A DNA stretch of 64,000 nucleotides, taken from positions 376,001 through 440,000 of the forward strand of contig NZ_JBAJNS010000001.1 of the NCBI RefSeq assembly GCF_037911585.1, given 5' to 3'. Positions 52,071-60,911 of this stretch are shown here, piece after piece. The stretch is from Streptomyces sp. GSL17-111. GTDB taxonomy: Bacteria; Actinomycetota; Actinomycetes; Streptomycetales; Streptomycetaceae. The position numbers were made by a program, and so were the translations under genes. The notes beneath the pieces were generated by a model. That model searched no databases. It worked only from the letters and a program-made list of their open reading frames with translations, and was not told the origin of the DNA. Every line of letters begins with the position of its first letter. Position 1 is the stretch's first letter.

Positions 52071-52511
52071 TCAGCGTCCCGTCCGCTGCCGCGCGGGCGT
52101 GGCCAGGAAGGGGCGGACGCTCTTGACGAGCATGGCCGTCTCGTAGCCGAGGACGGCGGCGTCGGCCTTCCGCTCCGCCAGCACCGCGAGGCAGGCACCC
52201 TGACCGGCGGTGGAGACGAACAGCAGCGAGGTGTCCAGTTCCACGAGCACCTGCCGCACCTCGCCTCCCCCGCCGAACCGCACGCCCGCGCTGCGGCCGA
52301 GCGCGTACAGGCCGGACGCCAGGGCGGCGAGGTGGTCGGCGACGTCCGCCTCTAGGCCGTGCGCGGCCTTCACCAGGCCGTCGGCCGAGAGCAGCAGGGC
52401 GCTGCGGGTGTGCGGTACGCGCTGGACGAGGCCGGCCAGCAGCCAGGACAGGTCGGTGGGGGGCCCGGCGGGCGCTTCGCTCACCATGAGGGGGTTCGTC
52501 TCCTTGGGCAT
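52071..52511 (-). CDS. cvnB: Roadblock/LC7 domain conservon protein (CvnB)
   Basis: The 146-aa protein has DLSWLLAGLVQRVPHTRSAL, LLSADGLVKAAHGLEADVAD and LLFVSTAGQGACLAVLAERK of the Roadblock/LC7 (MglB-like) family, which commonly acts as a GTPase-activating partner. ATG 52511 gives residues MPKETNPLM; an internal ATG eight codons later is an alternative. Six bp separate it from cvnC. Confidence 0.93.
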   Translation of the reverse strand: MPKETNPLMVSEAPAGPPTDLSWLLAGLVQRVPHTRSALLLSADGLVKAAHGLEADVADHLAALASGLYALGRSAGVRFGGGGEVRQVLVELDTSLLFVSTAGQGACLAVLAERKADAAVLGYETAMLVKSVRPFLATPARQRTGR

Positions 52512-52532
52512 GACGGCGGGGATGCGGGCGGC

Positions 52533-54269
52533 TCAGCGGAGGCCGTCGGGGAAGAGGTCGGGGACGTCGAGGGGGTGGACCGGACGCGGGGTCGGCTGGT
52601 CCTCGGCGAGGCCGGTGCCCCGGCGGAAGGCCGCGATGAGGCCGGGGTCGGGCTCGGGCTCGGCGCCGTCGTGCTCCCGGGGGGCCTGCGGCGGGTCGCG
52701 CAGTTCGGGCACCAGGTGCTCCTGGCGACGGCGGCGCGGGAGCAGCGGACGGTCCTGCGGGTGCGGGTACGGCCCGCCCGAGGCGAACGGGGGCGCGGGC
52801 GCCGCCCGTGGCGCGGGGACGTCGAGCACCGGGGCCCCGTGCGGGGCCGGTGGCCGTGGGACGTTCCCGGGCAGCGCGGGCGGCGCCGAGGGGGCGTAGC
52901 CGTCCGGTGCGGGCAGGGAGTCGGGGGCGTCCGGCGGGAAGCCGTCCAGCTGGAGGCCGTCCGCCTCCGCCCCGTCGTCCGCCGGGTCGCCCAGGAGCGT
53001 CTTCGGGAGGACGAGCACCGCCTGCACGCCGCCGTAGATGTTGCTCTGGAGCCGGACGGCGATGCCGTGCCGCCGGGCGAGCTGCGAGACGACGAACAGG
53101 CCGATGCGGCCGTCCTGGAGCAGCTCGGAGACGTTGAGCCGCCGTGGGTCGGCGAGGAGGGCGTTCATCCGGGCGAGCTCGGCGCCCGTCATGCCGAGGC
53201 CGCGGTCCTCGACCTCCACCGCGAGCCCGGCCGTGACGTACTGGGCCCGCAGGGAGACGGAGGTCCGGGGCGAGGAGAAGACCGTGGCGTTCTCGACCAG
53301 TTCGGCGAGCAGGTGGATGACGTCGGCCACGGCGTGGCCGCGCACGGTGCCCTGCACGGGCGGCAGCAGTTTGACGCGTGGGTACTGCTCGACCTCCGCG
53401 ATGGCGGAGCGGAGCACCTCGGTGGCCGTGACCGGCCGCGTCCACTGGCGGCGGGAGACGGCTCCGCCGAGCACGGCCAGGTTCTCCGCGTGCCGCCGCA
53501 CCCGGGTCGCGAGGTGGTCGACCTGGAAGAGGCCCTTCAGCAGATCCGGGTCCTCGACGTCGTTCTCCAGCTCGTCGAGCAGTTCGATCTCCCGGTGCAC
53601 GAGGGACTGCAGGCGGCGGGCCAGGTTGACGAACACCTCGACCTTCTCCCGGCCGTCCACCTCTCCCCCGCGCGTCAGCAACGCGGCCTCGACGACCGCC
53701 GCCTCGGCGGTGCGCTGCGCCAGCGTGCACTCGTGGGCCAGCAGGCCGAAGGCGTCCCCCTCGGGCTCGGGGACGAGCGGAAGGTCCGGCCGGGCCGGTC
53801 GCTCGCCCCGCTCCAGCCGGGCCAGGAGCGTGCGCAGCGCCTCCTGGTTGCGGACGGCCTCCCGACGCAGGGCGGCGTAGCGCGCGGTGGTGGAGCGCGC
53901 CTGCGTCCAGGCCGCGTACGCGCCGCCCATGACGATCGCGCAGCACAGCACGGTCGCCGTGGCGAGTACCGCCCCCACGGTGCCGCTGCCCGGTTCCGGT
54001 CCGGTGAGGACGGCCCCCGCCCGCAGCAGCCAGCCGACCAGGGCGGCGGCGACGACGGCGGTGAGCCCGGCGGGGAGGACCGCCAGGCGCAGCAGGCGAC
54101 GCGCCTCGGGGCCGTCCGTACCGCTGCCGTGCCGTGTGCCGGGGCCGGGCGGCGGTGCGGTGTCCTCGGCGGACGCACGGTGCGGTGGGCGGGGCACCGG
54201 TTCGGCGAACAGATCGGAAGAGGAGATTCCTCTTCCGATCTCCGTCACACGGCTGGGGGGTTCGGGCAT
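52533..54269 (-). CDS. cvnA: Conservon sensor-kinase-like protein (CvnA)
   Basis: The 578-aa membrane protein has a short N-terminal cytoplasmic part, two transmembrane helices (LAVLPAGLTAVVAAALVGWLL and GAVLATATVLCCAIVMGGAY), a coiled region, and a HATPase domain with LAELVENATVFSSP (N box), VEDRGLGMTGAEL and GRIGLFVVSQLARRHGI; the C-terminal tail is Pro-rich. CvnA proteins have histidine-kinase-like ATPase domains without a classical phospho-acceptor. ATG 54269 follows AGGA; the longer frame is out of the RBS. Codons 10-20 carry the odd inverted repeat at 54211-54241. Confidence 0.9.
   Translation of the reverse strand: MPEPPSRVTEIGRGISSSDLFAEPVPRPPHRASAEDTAPPPGPGTRHGSGTDGPEARRLLRLAVLPAGLTAVVAAALVGWLLRAGAVLTGPEPGSGTVGAVLATATVLCCAIVMGGAYAAWTQARSTTARYAALRREAVRNQEALRTLLARLERGERPARPDLPLVPEPEGDAFGLLAHECTLAQRTAEAAVVEAALLTRGGEVDGREKVEVFVNLARRLQSLVHREIELLDELENDVEDPDLLKGLFQVDHLATRVRRHAENLAVLGGAVSRRQWTRPVTATEVLRSAIAEVEQYPRVKLLPPVQGTVRGHAVADVIHLLAELVENATVFSSPRTSVSLRAQYVTAGLAVEVEDRGLGMTGAELARMNALLADPRRLNVSELLQDGRIGLFVVSQLARRHGIAVRLQSNIYGGVQAVLVLPKTLLGDPADDGAEADGLQLDGFPPDAPDSLPAPDGYAPSAPPALPGNVPRPPAPHGAPVLDVPAPRAAPAPPFASGGPYPHPQDRPLLPRRRRQEHLVPELRDPPQAPREHDGAEPEPDPGLIAAFRRGTGLAEDQPTPRPVHPLDVPDLFPDGLR
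54211..54241. repeat. 31-bp near-perfect inverted repeat resembling adapter sequence
   Basis: AGATCGGAAGAGGA (54211-54224), a 3-base loop and TCCTCTTCCGATCT (54228-54241) form a perfect 14-bp inverted repeat within cvnA. The outer 12 bases of each arm equal the first 12 bases of the common Illumina adapter (AGATCGGAAGAG). The coding reading uses rare AGA, TCT and GAT codons, unlike the rest of the gene. Confidence 0.9.
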
Positions 54270-54480
54270 CGCGGTCCTTAGCGGTCGGGGTGGTTCCGGT
54301 CCCGGCGGGGAGAGCGGCACCCGCCGGTGAGCGGCGGGCCTCACGCTAGTGGGCCCCACCTGCCGGAAAGGGCCCGGTCAGCGGATTCGCCACCCCTCGC
54401 CAACCCCGAACGGGTGAGAACGTCGTGCGGGCGTTCGGGCCCGCCGGAAGCGGGTTCAGGTCGCGGCGGGGGCGCCCGTC

Positions 54481-55119
54481 TCAGCGCTGCCGCACCGTGA
54501 CGTTGACCCGGCCCCGCAGGCCCAGGTCGGGCGGAGCGGTACCCGGACGGGTGCGCGGCACCCCGTGGTAGGCCAGCCGGGCCGGGCCGCCGAACACGAA
54601 GGCGTCGCCGCAGGCCAGTTCCACGTCCGTCCAGGGACGGCCGCGCCCCTCGGGACGGCCGAACCGGAAGACGCAGGTGTCGCCGAGGCTGAAGGAGACC
54701 ACCGGCGCCGGGGACCGCTCGTCGCTGTCCCGGTGCATGCCCATCCGCGCGGACGCGTCGTAGAAGTTGACGAGCGCGACGTCGTAGGCCGCCGTCTCCG
54801 GACGTCCGTAGGCCTCGCCGACCGCCTCCCGGGCCCACTCCCCCAGCCACTCCGGGAACGGCTTGACGGGCGCACCGTCGCCGTCCACGACCGTGCGGGC
54901 GTAGCCGTAGGGGTACCAGTGCCAGCCGAGGCTGAGCTGCCGCACCGACATCCGCCCGCCGCGCGGCATCCGGACCGTCCGCAGCCCGGCCGGCGGCCGC
55001 GCCCACTCCCGGCACGCCGCCAGCAGCTCGCGCTGCGCCTCCCGGCCCAGCAGACCGGGCAGGTGGACGGCCCCCGGGGCGATCTCGGCGGCGGGGCGCG
55101 GGAAGAGCTCACCGGTCAC
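54481..55119 (-). CDS. AlkB-like 2-oxoglutarate-dependent dioxygenase
   Basis: The 212-aa protein has the AlkB iron/2OG-binding set: GMHRDSDERSP (HxD), AYHGVPR (distal His) and GRVNVTVRQR (RxNxTxR). It likely demethylates alkylated DNA or RNA. Substrate is not certain: AlkB homologues also act on RNA or protein. ATG 55119 gives the standard N-terminus; it is a single gene, divergent from the tyrosine phosphatase. Confidence 0.92.
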   Translation of the reverse strand: MTGELFPRPAAEIAPGAVHLPGLLGREAQRELLAACREWARPPAGLRTVRMPRGGRMSVRQLSLGWHWYPYGYARTVVDGDGAPVKPFPEWLGEWAREAVGEAYGRPETAAYDVALVNFYDASARMGMHRDSDERSPAPVVSFSLGDTCVFRFGRPEGRGRPWTDVELACGDAFVFGGPARLAYHGVPRTRPGTAPPDLGLRGRVNVTVRQR

Positions 55120-55214
55120 CCGTCCAGCCTAGGCGTACGTGGTCTGACCTGCCGGTAACCCGGTGCCGTATCGTCGGACGAGCCGCCCCCCCCTGCCAGC
55201 CGTTAGGAGCGCCT

Positions 55215-56021
55215 GTGACGTCCGAAGCCCTTGAGCCCGTCCTCGCCGGTGTACGCAATTTCCGCGACCTCGGCGGCCTGCCGACCACGGACGGCCGCCG
55301 GGTGCGGCACGGCATGCTGTACCGCAGCGGTCACCTCGCGCGGGCCACCGAGGAGGACGCCGCGTTCCTGAGCGGGCTCGGACTGCACACCGTCTACGAC
55401 TTCCGCAACGAGGCCGACCAGGCGCTGGACGGCCTCGACGTGGCCCTGCCGGGCGTGCGGAACGTGAACATACCCCTGAGCGACCCCGCGCACGGCGCGG
55501 AGTTCTGGCAGCTCGTGCGGGACGGCGCGGTGGAGCGGCTGCGCGAGGAGCTGGCCGGCGGCCGGGCGGTGGTGCGGATGCAGGAGTCCTACCGGGACAT
55601 CGTGCTCAACCGGACGGCCGAGCACCGCCGCGTCCTGAGCGACCTGGCGGCGGGCAGCGTGCCGGTGCTCGTGCACTGCGCCGCCGGGAAGGACCGCGCG
55701 GGCCTGTCCGTCGCGATCACCCTGCTGGCGCTGGGCGTCGAGCAGGAGGCCATCGAGGCGGACTACCTCCTGTCCAACGACCCGCACCGGCGCTACAAGG
55801 TGCACCGGGGGGACGCGGACCGCGAGGAGGGCGAACGGCGCGGCATCGACCCCGAGGTGCGGGAGCTGCTCGCACCGTTCTTCGACGCCCGCCCGGCCTA
55901 CCTCGCCGCCGCCTACGCGGCGATCGCCGAGCACTGGGGCGACGTGGACACCTATCTCAGCACCGGGTTGGGCATCGACGACACGGCGCGCGGGCGCCTG
56001 CGCGAGCACTTCCTGGAGTGA
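55215..56021 (+). CDS. Tyrosine-protein phosphatase (Y_phosphatase3 type)
   Basis: The 268-aa protein reads GVRNFRDLGGLPTTDGRRV at its N-terminus and carries the P-loop HCAAGKDRAGLSVA (Cys-x5-Arg) near residue 155. GTG 55215 is chosen for the AGGAG site upstream. It sits in the place where squalene-hopene cyclase might be expected beside the hpn operon, but belongs to a different strand and probably a different function. Confidence 0.92.
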   Translation: MTSEALEPVLAGVRNFRDLGGLPTTDGRRVRHGMLYRSGHLARATEEDAAFLSGLGLHTVYDFRNEADQALDGLDVALPGVRNVNIPLSDPAHGAEFWQLVRDGAVERLREELAGGRAVVRMQESYRDIVLNRTAEHRRVLSDLAAGSVPVLVHCAAGKDRAGLSVAITLLALGVEQEAIEADYLLSNDPHRRYKVHRGDADREEGERRGIDPEVRELLAPFFDARPAYLAAAYAAIAEHWGDVDTYLSTGLGIDDTARGRLREHFLE

Positions 56022-56049
56022 GGCCGGGGCTCGGAGCTCGGCCGGAGAC

Positions 56050-56087
56050 GCGCCGGACCCGGGGCCCGGCGGGCCCGGGTCCGGCGC
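56050..56087. terminator. Convergent terminator between the phosphatase and polyprenyl synthase genes
   Basis: GCGCCGGACCCGGG (56050-56063) pairs perfectly with CCCGGGTCCGGCGC (56074-56087), 14-bp stem, loop of 10 nt. It is between two convergent stop codons and likely works both ways. Confidence 0.85.
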
Positions 56088-56100
56088 AGCGGTCAGGCGG

Positions 56101-57174
56101 TCAGCGGCGGCGCTCCACGACGAAGTCCGCCAGGTCGGTGAACTGGGCCCGGACACCGGAGGGCATGTCGACGCCGTCCAGCGCACGGACGGCCACCTCG
56201 TGCCGGCGCCGGGCCTCCGCCTCGGTCCAGGACCGGCCCCCGGCCTCCTCGATCAGCGCGGCCCGCGTCGCGAACTCCGCCTCGTCGAAGTCCTCGAACT
56301 CCGCCGCGCTCTTCTTGGCGTCGGCCGCCAGCAGCTCGCCGAGCCGCTCCGCCGCCGGGCCGCCCGCGGCCAGTGCCGCCACCACCGGCAGGGACTTCTT
56401 GCGCTGGCGCAGGTCGCTCCAGGTGAGCTTGCCCGTCGACTGGGGGTCGCCCCAGATGCCGAGCACGTCGTCGACGGCCTGGAAGGCCAGGCCCAGGTGG
56501 TGCCCGTAGGCGTGCAGCGCGTCGGCGGCGGCCTCGTCCGCTCCGCCGAGGACGGCGCCGATCGAGGCGGAGCAGGCCAGCAGGGCGCCCGTCTTGTTGC
56601 CCTCCATCTCCAGGCACTCGGCGACGTCGACCCGCTCGCGGTGCTCGAAGGAGATGTCCTGCGCCTGGCCGTCGATCAGCGCACGGGTGGCGGCGGTGAG
56701 GCGGCGGGTGGCGCGGGCGGCCTCGGGGGTGCCCAGTTCGAGCAGTATCTCGCCCGCGAGGGCGAAGAGTGCGTCGCCGACGAGGATGGCCTGCGCGGGC
56801 CCGTGGACCTTCCAGACGGTGTCACGGTGGCGGCGCTGCTCGTCACCGTCCATGAGGTCGTCGTGCAGCAGCGAGAAGTTGTGCACCAGCTCCACCGCGA
56901 CGGCGCCGGGGACGCCCGTCTCCGGCGCGGCGCCGGCGGCTTCGGCGGAGAGCAGGGCCAGGGCGGGCCGGACGGCCTTGCCGCCGTCACCGTCGGCCGG
57001 ACGGCCCTCGGCGTCGATCCAGCCGAAGTGGTAGGCGGCGACGGTGTCCATGGGAGAGGCGAGGCGGGCCACGGCCGAGCGCAGCTCGGCCTGCGGCAGT
57101 GTGCGGCCACGGTGGAGCAGTGCGGTCACCCCCGCGGTGTCGATGCCAGCGCTAGCCGGTTGCACCGGGTTCAC
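56101..57174 (-). CDS. Polyprenyl diphosphate synthase of the hpn operon
   Basis: The 357-aa prenyl-transferase has the first aspartate-rich motif LLHDDLMDGDEQRR, the GDALFALAGEILLE region and the second motif AVDDVLGIWGDP, typical of (all-E) farnesyl/geranylgeranyl diphosphate synthases. It starts with GTG in a 4-bp overlap with hpnE, so it is the last gene of hpnC-hpnD-hpnE-synthase. It supplies farnesyl diphosphate for squalene formation. Product chain length cannot be told for sure. Confidence 0.92.
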   Translation of the reverse strand: MNPVQPASAGIDTAGVTALLHRGRTLPQAELRSAVARLASPMDTVAAYHFGWIDAEGRPADGDGGKAVRPALALLSAEAAGAAPETGVPGAVAVELVHNFSLLHDDLMDGDEQRRHRDTVWKVHGPAQAILVGDALFALAGEILLELGTPEAARATRRLTAATRALIDGQAQDISFEHRERVDVAECLEMEGNKTGALLACSASIGAVLGGADEAAADALHAYGHHLGLAFQAVDDVLGIWGDPQSTGKLTWSDLRQRKKSLPVVAALAAGGPAAERLGELLAADAKKSAAEFEDFDEAEFATRAALIEEAGGRSWTEAEARRRHEVAVRALDGVDMPSGVRAQFTDLADFVVERRR

Positions 57175-58658
57175 AAGGTCTCCTTAGCGTTCAGCGGTCG
57201 TACTGACGCCGACCCCCGGGGGGCGTCGCCGTGCGGCTGCCCGAGGCGTGCCAGAGCCTCGCGCGCAGCGGTCCGGCCGCTGCGTACCGCGCTTTCCATG
57301 GTCGCGGGCCACCCGGTGGCGCACCATGCGCCCGCAAGGTATACACCCGGCGCACTGGTGTGCGTGGCGGGCCGCAGGCGCTCGACGCCCGGCGTCGGGG
57401 CGAAGGTGGCGTTCCGCTCGCGGGTGACGAAGAAGTCCCGCACCCGCGCGCCGCGCGCGGCGGGCAGCAGGCGCGCCAGTTCCGGCAGGTAGCGCCGGCG
57501 CAGGACGGCGACGGGCTCGTCGATCTCCTCCTGCGCGGCCGACTGGGACAGCGCAAGGTACTGCCCGGCCCCCGCCGGCAGGCCGGACGCCTCGGTGCGG
57601 TCGAAGACCCACTGGACGGGACTGCCCAGCGCGGCGAGGAGGGGGCGGTGCAGCACCGTCCGGTCGTAGACGACGTGGACGTTGAGGATGGGGGCCGTCC
57701 CGATCCGTCCCAGCCGCCCGGGGTCGGCCAGCGCGCCCGGCGGGAGCAGCGCGGCGGCCTGGCCCTGGGGCACGGCCAGGACCAGCGTGCCGGCCGATGG
57801 CGGGGCGTCCGTCCGCCCGCCGCGCGCGGTCAGCGGCTGCCAGCCGCCGTCCTCGGCCGGGCCGGCGCCCAGCTCCGCGACCCGGACGCCGGTGCGCACG
57901 CGGACCCCGGCCCGCTCCAGGGCCCGGCGGGCGAGTGTGTCGTGCACGTGGCCGAGCGGGACCCGGGCCCAGCCGAGGTCGGCGGCGCCGGGCGCGGTGA
58001 GCAGGCCGGTCCGGAAGACCATCGCGGCCAGCGCGAGGGAGACGTCCTCGGCCCGGGCGTTGAGCGTGGCCACCCCGACCAGGTCCCACAGCGCCGCGAT
58101 GCTGCGGTCGGACTGGCCGTGGCGGCGCAGCCAGCCGCCGAAGTCCACGGCGTCCAGGGCGGGGTCGGCCGGGTCCAGGCCGCGCAGGGCGAGCGCGGCG
58201 CGGGCGGCGGCCAGGCGCTCGGAGGGGCGCAGGTGGGGGTAGGTGGCCAGCGCCGTGGCCAGGTGCAGCGGCACCGGGGCGGCCGTGCGGCGGATGCGGC
58301 CCAGCCGGGGCCGGGGGCGGCCGACGTCCAGCACCGGGATGTCCAGCCGCCGCTGCAGGGGGGCGAGCCCGCGCGCGCCGATCCGGTCGAGGAAGGCCAG
58401 GTAGGCGGTGCAGCACCGCAGGTGGACGTGTTGTCCGTTGTCGACGCTCAGCTCCCCCGCCGGGGAGGAGCGCGCGAAGGAGAAGGCCAGTCCGCCCAGC
58501 CGGGGGCGCGACTCGAGCAGGGTGACCGCGAGCCCCGCGTCGGCCAGGTCGAGCGCCGCGGTGATCCCGGCGAGGCCGCCACCGACGACGGTGGCGCGCC
58601 CCTCGGTCCCCGGTCGTCCCGGGGCGCCCTGGGCGGGCGGAGCGGCCGGGCGCGTCAC
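57171..58658 (-). CDS. hpnE: Hydroxysqualene dehydroxylase HpnE (FAD-dependent)
   Basis: The 495-aa amine-oxidase-like flavoprotein has VVGGGLAGITAALDLADAGL at the N-terminus, PRLGGLAFSF, and a C-terminal YLAGAWCATGWPATMESAVR FAD motif. HpnE removes the hydroxyl group of hydroxysqualene to give squalene. It is co-translated with HpnD by a GTGA overlap, in the standard hpnCDE order. Confidence 0.93.
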   Translation of the reverse strand: MTRPAAPPAQGAPGRPGTEGRATVVGGGLAGITAALDLADAGLAVTLLESRPRLGGLAFSFARSSPAGELSVDNGQHVHLRCCTAYLAFLDRIGARGLAPLQRRLDIPVLDVGRPRPRLGRIRRTAAPVPLHLATALATYPHLRPSERLAAARAALALRGLDPADPALDAVDFGGWLRRHGQSDRSIAALWDLVGVATLNARAEDVSLALAAMVFRTGLLTAPGAADLGWARVPLGHVHDTLARRALERAGVRVRTGVRVAELGAGPAEDGGWQPLTARGGRTDAPPSAGTLVLAVPQGQAAALLPPGALADPGRLGRIGTAPILNVHVVYDRTVLHRPLLAALGSPVQWVFDRTEASGLPAGAGQYLALSQSAAQEEIDEPVAVLRRRYLPELARLLPAARGARVRDFFVTRERNATFAPTPGVERLRPATHTSAPGVYLAGAWCATGWPATMESAVRSGRTAAREALARLGQPHGDAPRGSASVRPLNAKETL

Positions 58659-59722
58659 CCGGCGCTCCTGCGCAGCTCCCGCCGCACGCGCCGGCCCACG
58701 ACGAGTCCGTCGACGCCGGAGAGCCCGCGCACGACCGTCAGCGCCTTGTGCCCGGCCGGGACGCTGACCCGGCCCCGGAGCACGGCCGCCGGGTCGGCCT
58801 CGATGCGGTCCAGGAGCTTGCGGTAGATGCCCGCCATCGCGGCGACGCAGGCACCCGAGCGCCGGTCGAGCATCGGCAGCAGCCGGTACCCCTCGGTGAA
58901 CAGCTCGCGGGCCCGGCGGGCCTGGTGGTGGACGAGCCCGGCGAGGTCGGCGCCCGGCGGCGGGGTGGCGGTGCGGAAGGCGCCCACGCAGCCGAAGGCG
59001 ACCAGCTCCTCGTACGGCAGGTAACTGCGGCCGAACGCGGCGTCCTCGCGCAGGTCCCGCAGGATGTTGGTGAGCTGGAGCGCGAGGCCGAGGGTGTTGG
59101 CGTAACGCTCGGCCCGCTCCGCCTCGGGGGCGCCGGGGCGCGTCCCGAAGACGCCGAGGGAGAGCCGTCCCACGGCCCCGGCGACGCAGCGGCAGTAGTC
59201 GCGCAGGTCGTCCCAGGTGCGGTAGGTGCGTTCCTCGACGTCCATGAGCACGCCGTCGACGACCTCGTCGAAGGCGTCCAGCGGGATGGGGTAGCGGCGG
59301 GCGGCGTCGGCCAGCGCGACGGCCACCGGGTCGGTGTCGTCCTCGGCGACGTCCCCGTCGCGGACGCGGGCGAGCAGGGTCCGGGTGCCGGCCAACCGGG
59401 AGGTCTTGGTGTCCGCGTCCAGTTCGCCGTCGCCGATGTCGTCCACGCGGCGGGCGAGGGCGTAGAGGGCCGACATGGCGCGCCGCTGCGACGGGGGCAG
59501 CAGCCGGATGCCGAACGCGAAGTTGCGCGCCTGCTGGACGGTGACGGCCTCGCAGTAGCCGTAGGCGGCGAGCACCGCGGGCGACGCGGCGGGGGCGTCG
59601 TCTCCGGGGTCTCCGGGGTCTCCGGGGTTGCCGGCGTCTCCGGGGGCTCCGGGCTTCCCGGCGGACCCGGTGTCTCCGGCGGACCGGGAGTGCGTCGTGT
59701 CGGACGTGGGCGTTGGCGTCAT
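58655..59722 (-). CDS. hpnD: Presqualene diphosphate synthase HpnD
   Basis: The 355-aa squalene/phytoene synthase family enzyme condenses two FPP to presqualene diphosphate. Motifs: NFAFGIRLLPPSQRRAMSAL, YALARRVDDIGDG (first DxxxD), and LQLTNILRDLREDAAFGRSY. The first 42 residues are an extra tail with nine Gly-x-x triplets, collagen-like. ATG 59722 overlaps hpnC by 4 bp. Confidence 0.93.
   Translation of the reverse strand: MTPTPTSDTTHSRSAGDTGSAGKPGAPGDAGNPGDPGDPGDDAPAASPAVLAAYGYCEAVTVQQARNFAFGIRLLPPSQRRAMSALYALARRVDDIGDGELDADTKTSRLAGTRTLLARVRDGDVAEDDTDPVAVALADAARRYPIPLDAFDEVVDGVLMDVEERTYRTWDDLRDYCRCVAGAVGRLSLGVFGTRPGAPEAERAERYANTLGLALQLTNILRDLREDAAFGRSYLPYEELVAFGCVGAFRTATPPPGADLAGLVHHQARRARELFTEGYRLLPMLDRRSGACVAAMAGIYRKLLDRIEADPAAVLRGRVSVPAGHKALTVVRGLSGVDGLVVGRRVRRELRRSAG
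59597..59677 (-). repeat. Collagen-like Gly-x-x repeat at the HpnD N-terminus
   Basis: Residues 16-42 of HpnD read as nine Gly-x-x triplets (GDTGSAGKPGAPGDAGNP and onward, with GDP units), encoded by tandem TCTCCGGGG-type units on the plus strand. Such an extension is not part of the squalene-synthase fold. Confidence 0.8.
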
Positions 59723-60699
59723 CGTGGGCTTCCTCGCCGGGCGGCCGCCAGGACCGCCGTCATCTCGCGCAGCAGGGTGAGGCGGCCGGCCCTCGGAGGT
59801 CCGGCCAGGACGTCGTGGTGGGCGGCGGCGATCGCGTGCAGCGCGGCCCGGCCGCCGCCGGTGAAACCGGCGAGCAGGAGGCGCAGCCGTCCGGAGACGC
59901 TGCCGACCAGCGGCACGCCCTCGTCCAGGAGTACGCGGGAACGTTCCGCCTCGAACGCGACGAGGGTGCGCACGGCGGCCGAGGCGCTGGGCGCGGCCAG
60001 GTCGCGCTCACGCACCCCGAACCGGTCCATGTCCTCGGCCGGGAGGTAGACGCGGCCCTGTCCGAAGTCCTCGGCGACGTCCTGGAGGTGCTCGACGACC
60101 TGGAGGGCGGTGCACACGGCGTCGGACCGGCGGACGCGCTCGGGGCTGGTGGTGCCGGTGACGGCGAGCACCAGGTGGCCCACGGGGTTGGCGGACAGCT
60201 CGCAGTAGGCCAGCAGGTCGTCCCAGGTGGCGTAGGTCCGGCGGTGCTGGTCGAGCCGGTTGGCCTCGATGAGGGCGAGGAACGGTCCGGGCGTGAGGCC
60301 GTGGCGGCGGACGGCGGGCCGCAGGGCGCGCAGCAGCGGGTGCCGGGGCGGCTCCGCGTCACCGGGCGCTGCCGCTGCGGCGCAGACCCGCCGCACGTCG
60401 GCCTCGACCGCGTCGAGCAGGGCCGTGCGGTCCTCCGCGTGCTCGGGTGCGACGCCCAGCCACCGGGCGTCGTCGCCACCGGGGGTCAGGTCGCCGTCGC
60501 CGATGTCGTCGACGAGCCGGGCGTAGCCGTAGACGGCCATGAGGTCGTCGCGCCAGGCCGCGGGGAGGAAGCGGGGCGCCACGGGGAAGTTCTCCCGGGC
60601 CGCCTTGGCCAGCGTCCCCGCCGTGGCGTCGCGGTGCGTACCACCGGGCGGATGGTCGCCGTCGGCGGTGCGCGGGGCCGCCGGGTCCTGCGCCGTCAT
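59719..60699 (-). CDS. hpnC: Hydroxysqualene synthase HpnC
   Basis: The 326-aa squalene/phytoene-synthase family protein has ENFPVAPRFLPAAWRDDLMA, VYGYARLVDDIGDG (Asp-rich motif), and VVEHLQDVAEDFGQGRVYLP. HpnC converts presqualene diphosphate to hydroxysqualene. ATG 60699 follows a GGGGAG site; a longer frame begins at ATG codons near 60750 but lacks such a site. It is the first gene of the operon; 212 bp upstream contain an AT-rich stretch (about 60745-60830) likely to hold the promoter. Confidence 0.92.
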   Translation of the reverse strand: MTAQDPAAPRTADGDHPPGGTHRDATAGTLAKAARENFPVAPRFLPAAWRDDLMAVYGYARLVDDIGDGDLTPGGDDARWLGVAPEHAEDRTALLDAVEADVRRVCAAAAAPGDAEPPRHPLLRALRPAVRRHGLTPGPFLALIEANRLDQHRRTYATWDDLLAYCELSANPVGHLVLAVTGTTSPERVRRSDAVCTALQVVEHLQDVAEDFGQGRVYLPAEDMDRFGVRERDLAAPSASAAVRTLVAFEAERSRVLLDEGVPLVGSVSGRLRLLLAGFTGGGRAALHAIAAAHHDVLAGPPRAGRLTLLREMTAVLAAARRGSPR

Positions 60700-60861
60700 C
60701 ACGGACTCCCCGTCGCCATCGCCGTCACGTCTCCGTTTCTCACCCGACATCAAGATAATCGTCATATCGGACACGCCATATTGGTGCACGACTCCGATCA
60801 CCATATGTTGTATGTCGGCCTCCGCCGCACAGGCCCCGCCACCTGGCTGACGGCACGCGTC

Positions 60862-60890
60862 GAGACCCCCGCCCGCAGGACGGGGGTCTC
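60862..60890 (-). terminator. Terminator after the polysaccharide ABC transporter operon
   Basis: GAGACCCCCG (60862-60871) pairs with CGGGGGTCTC (60881-60890), a perfect 10-bp stem with a 9-nt loop, 22 bp beyond the stop of the ATPase gene. Confidence 0.8.
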
Positions 60891-60911
60891 TACGCCACCA
60901 CGCACCGGCGG

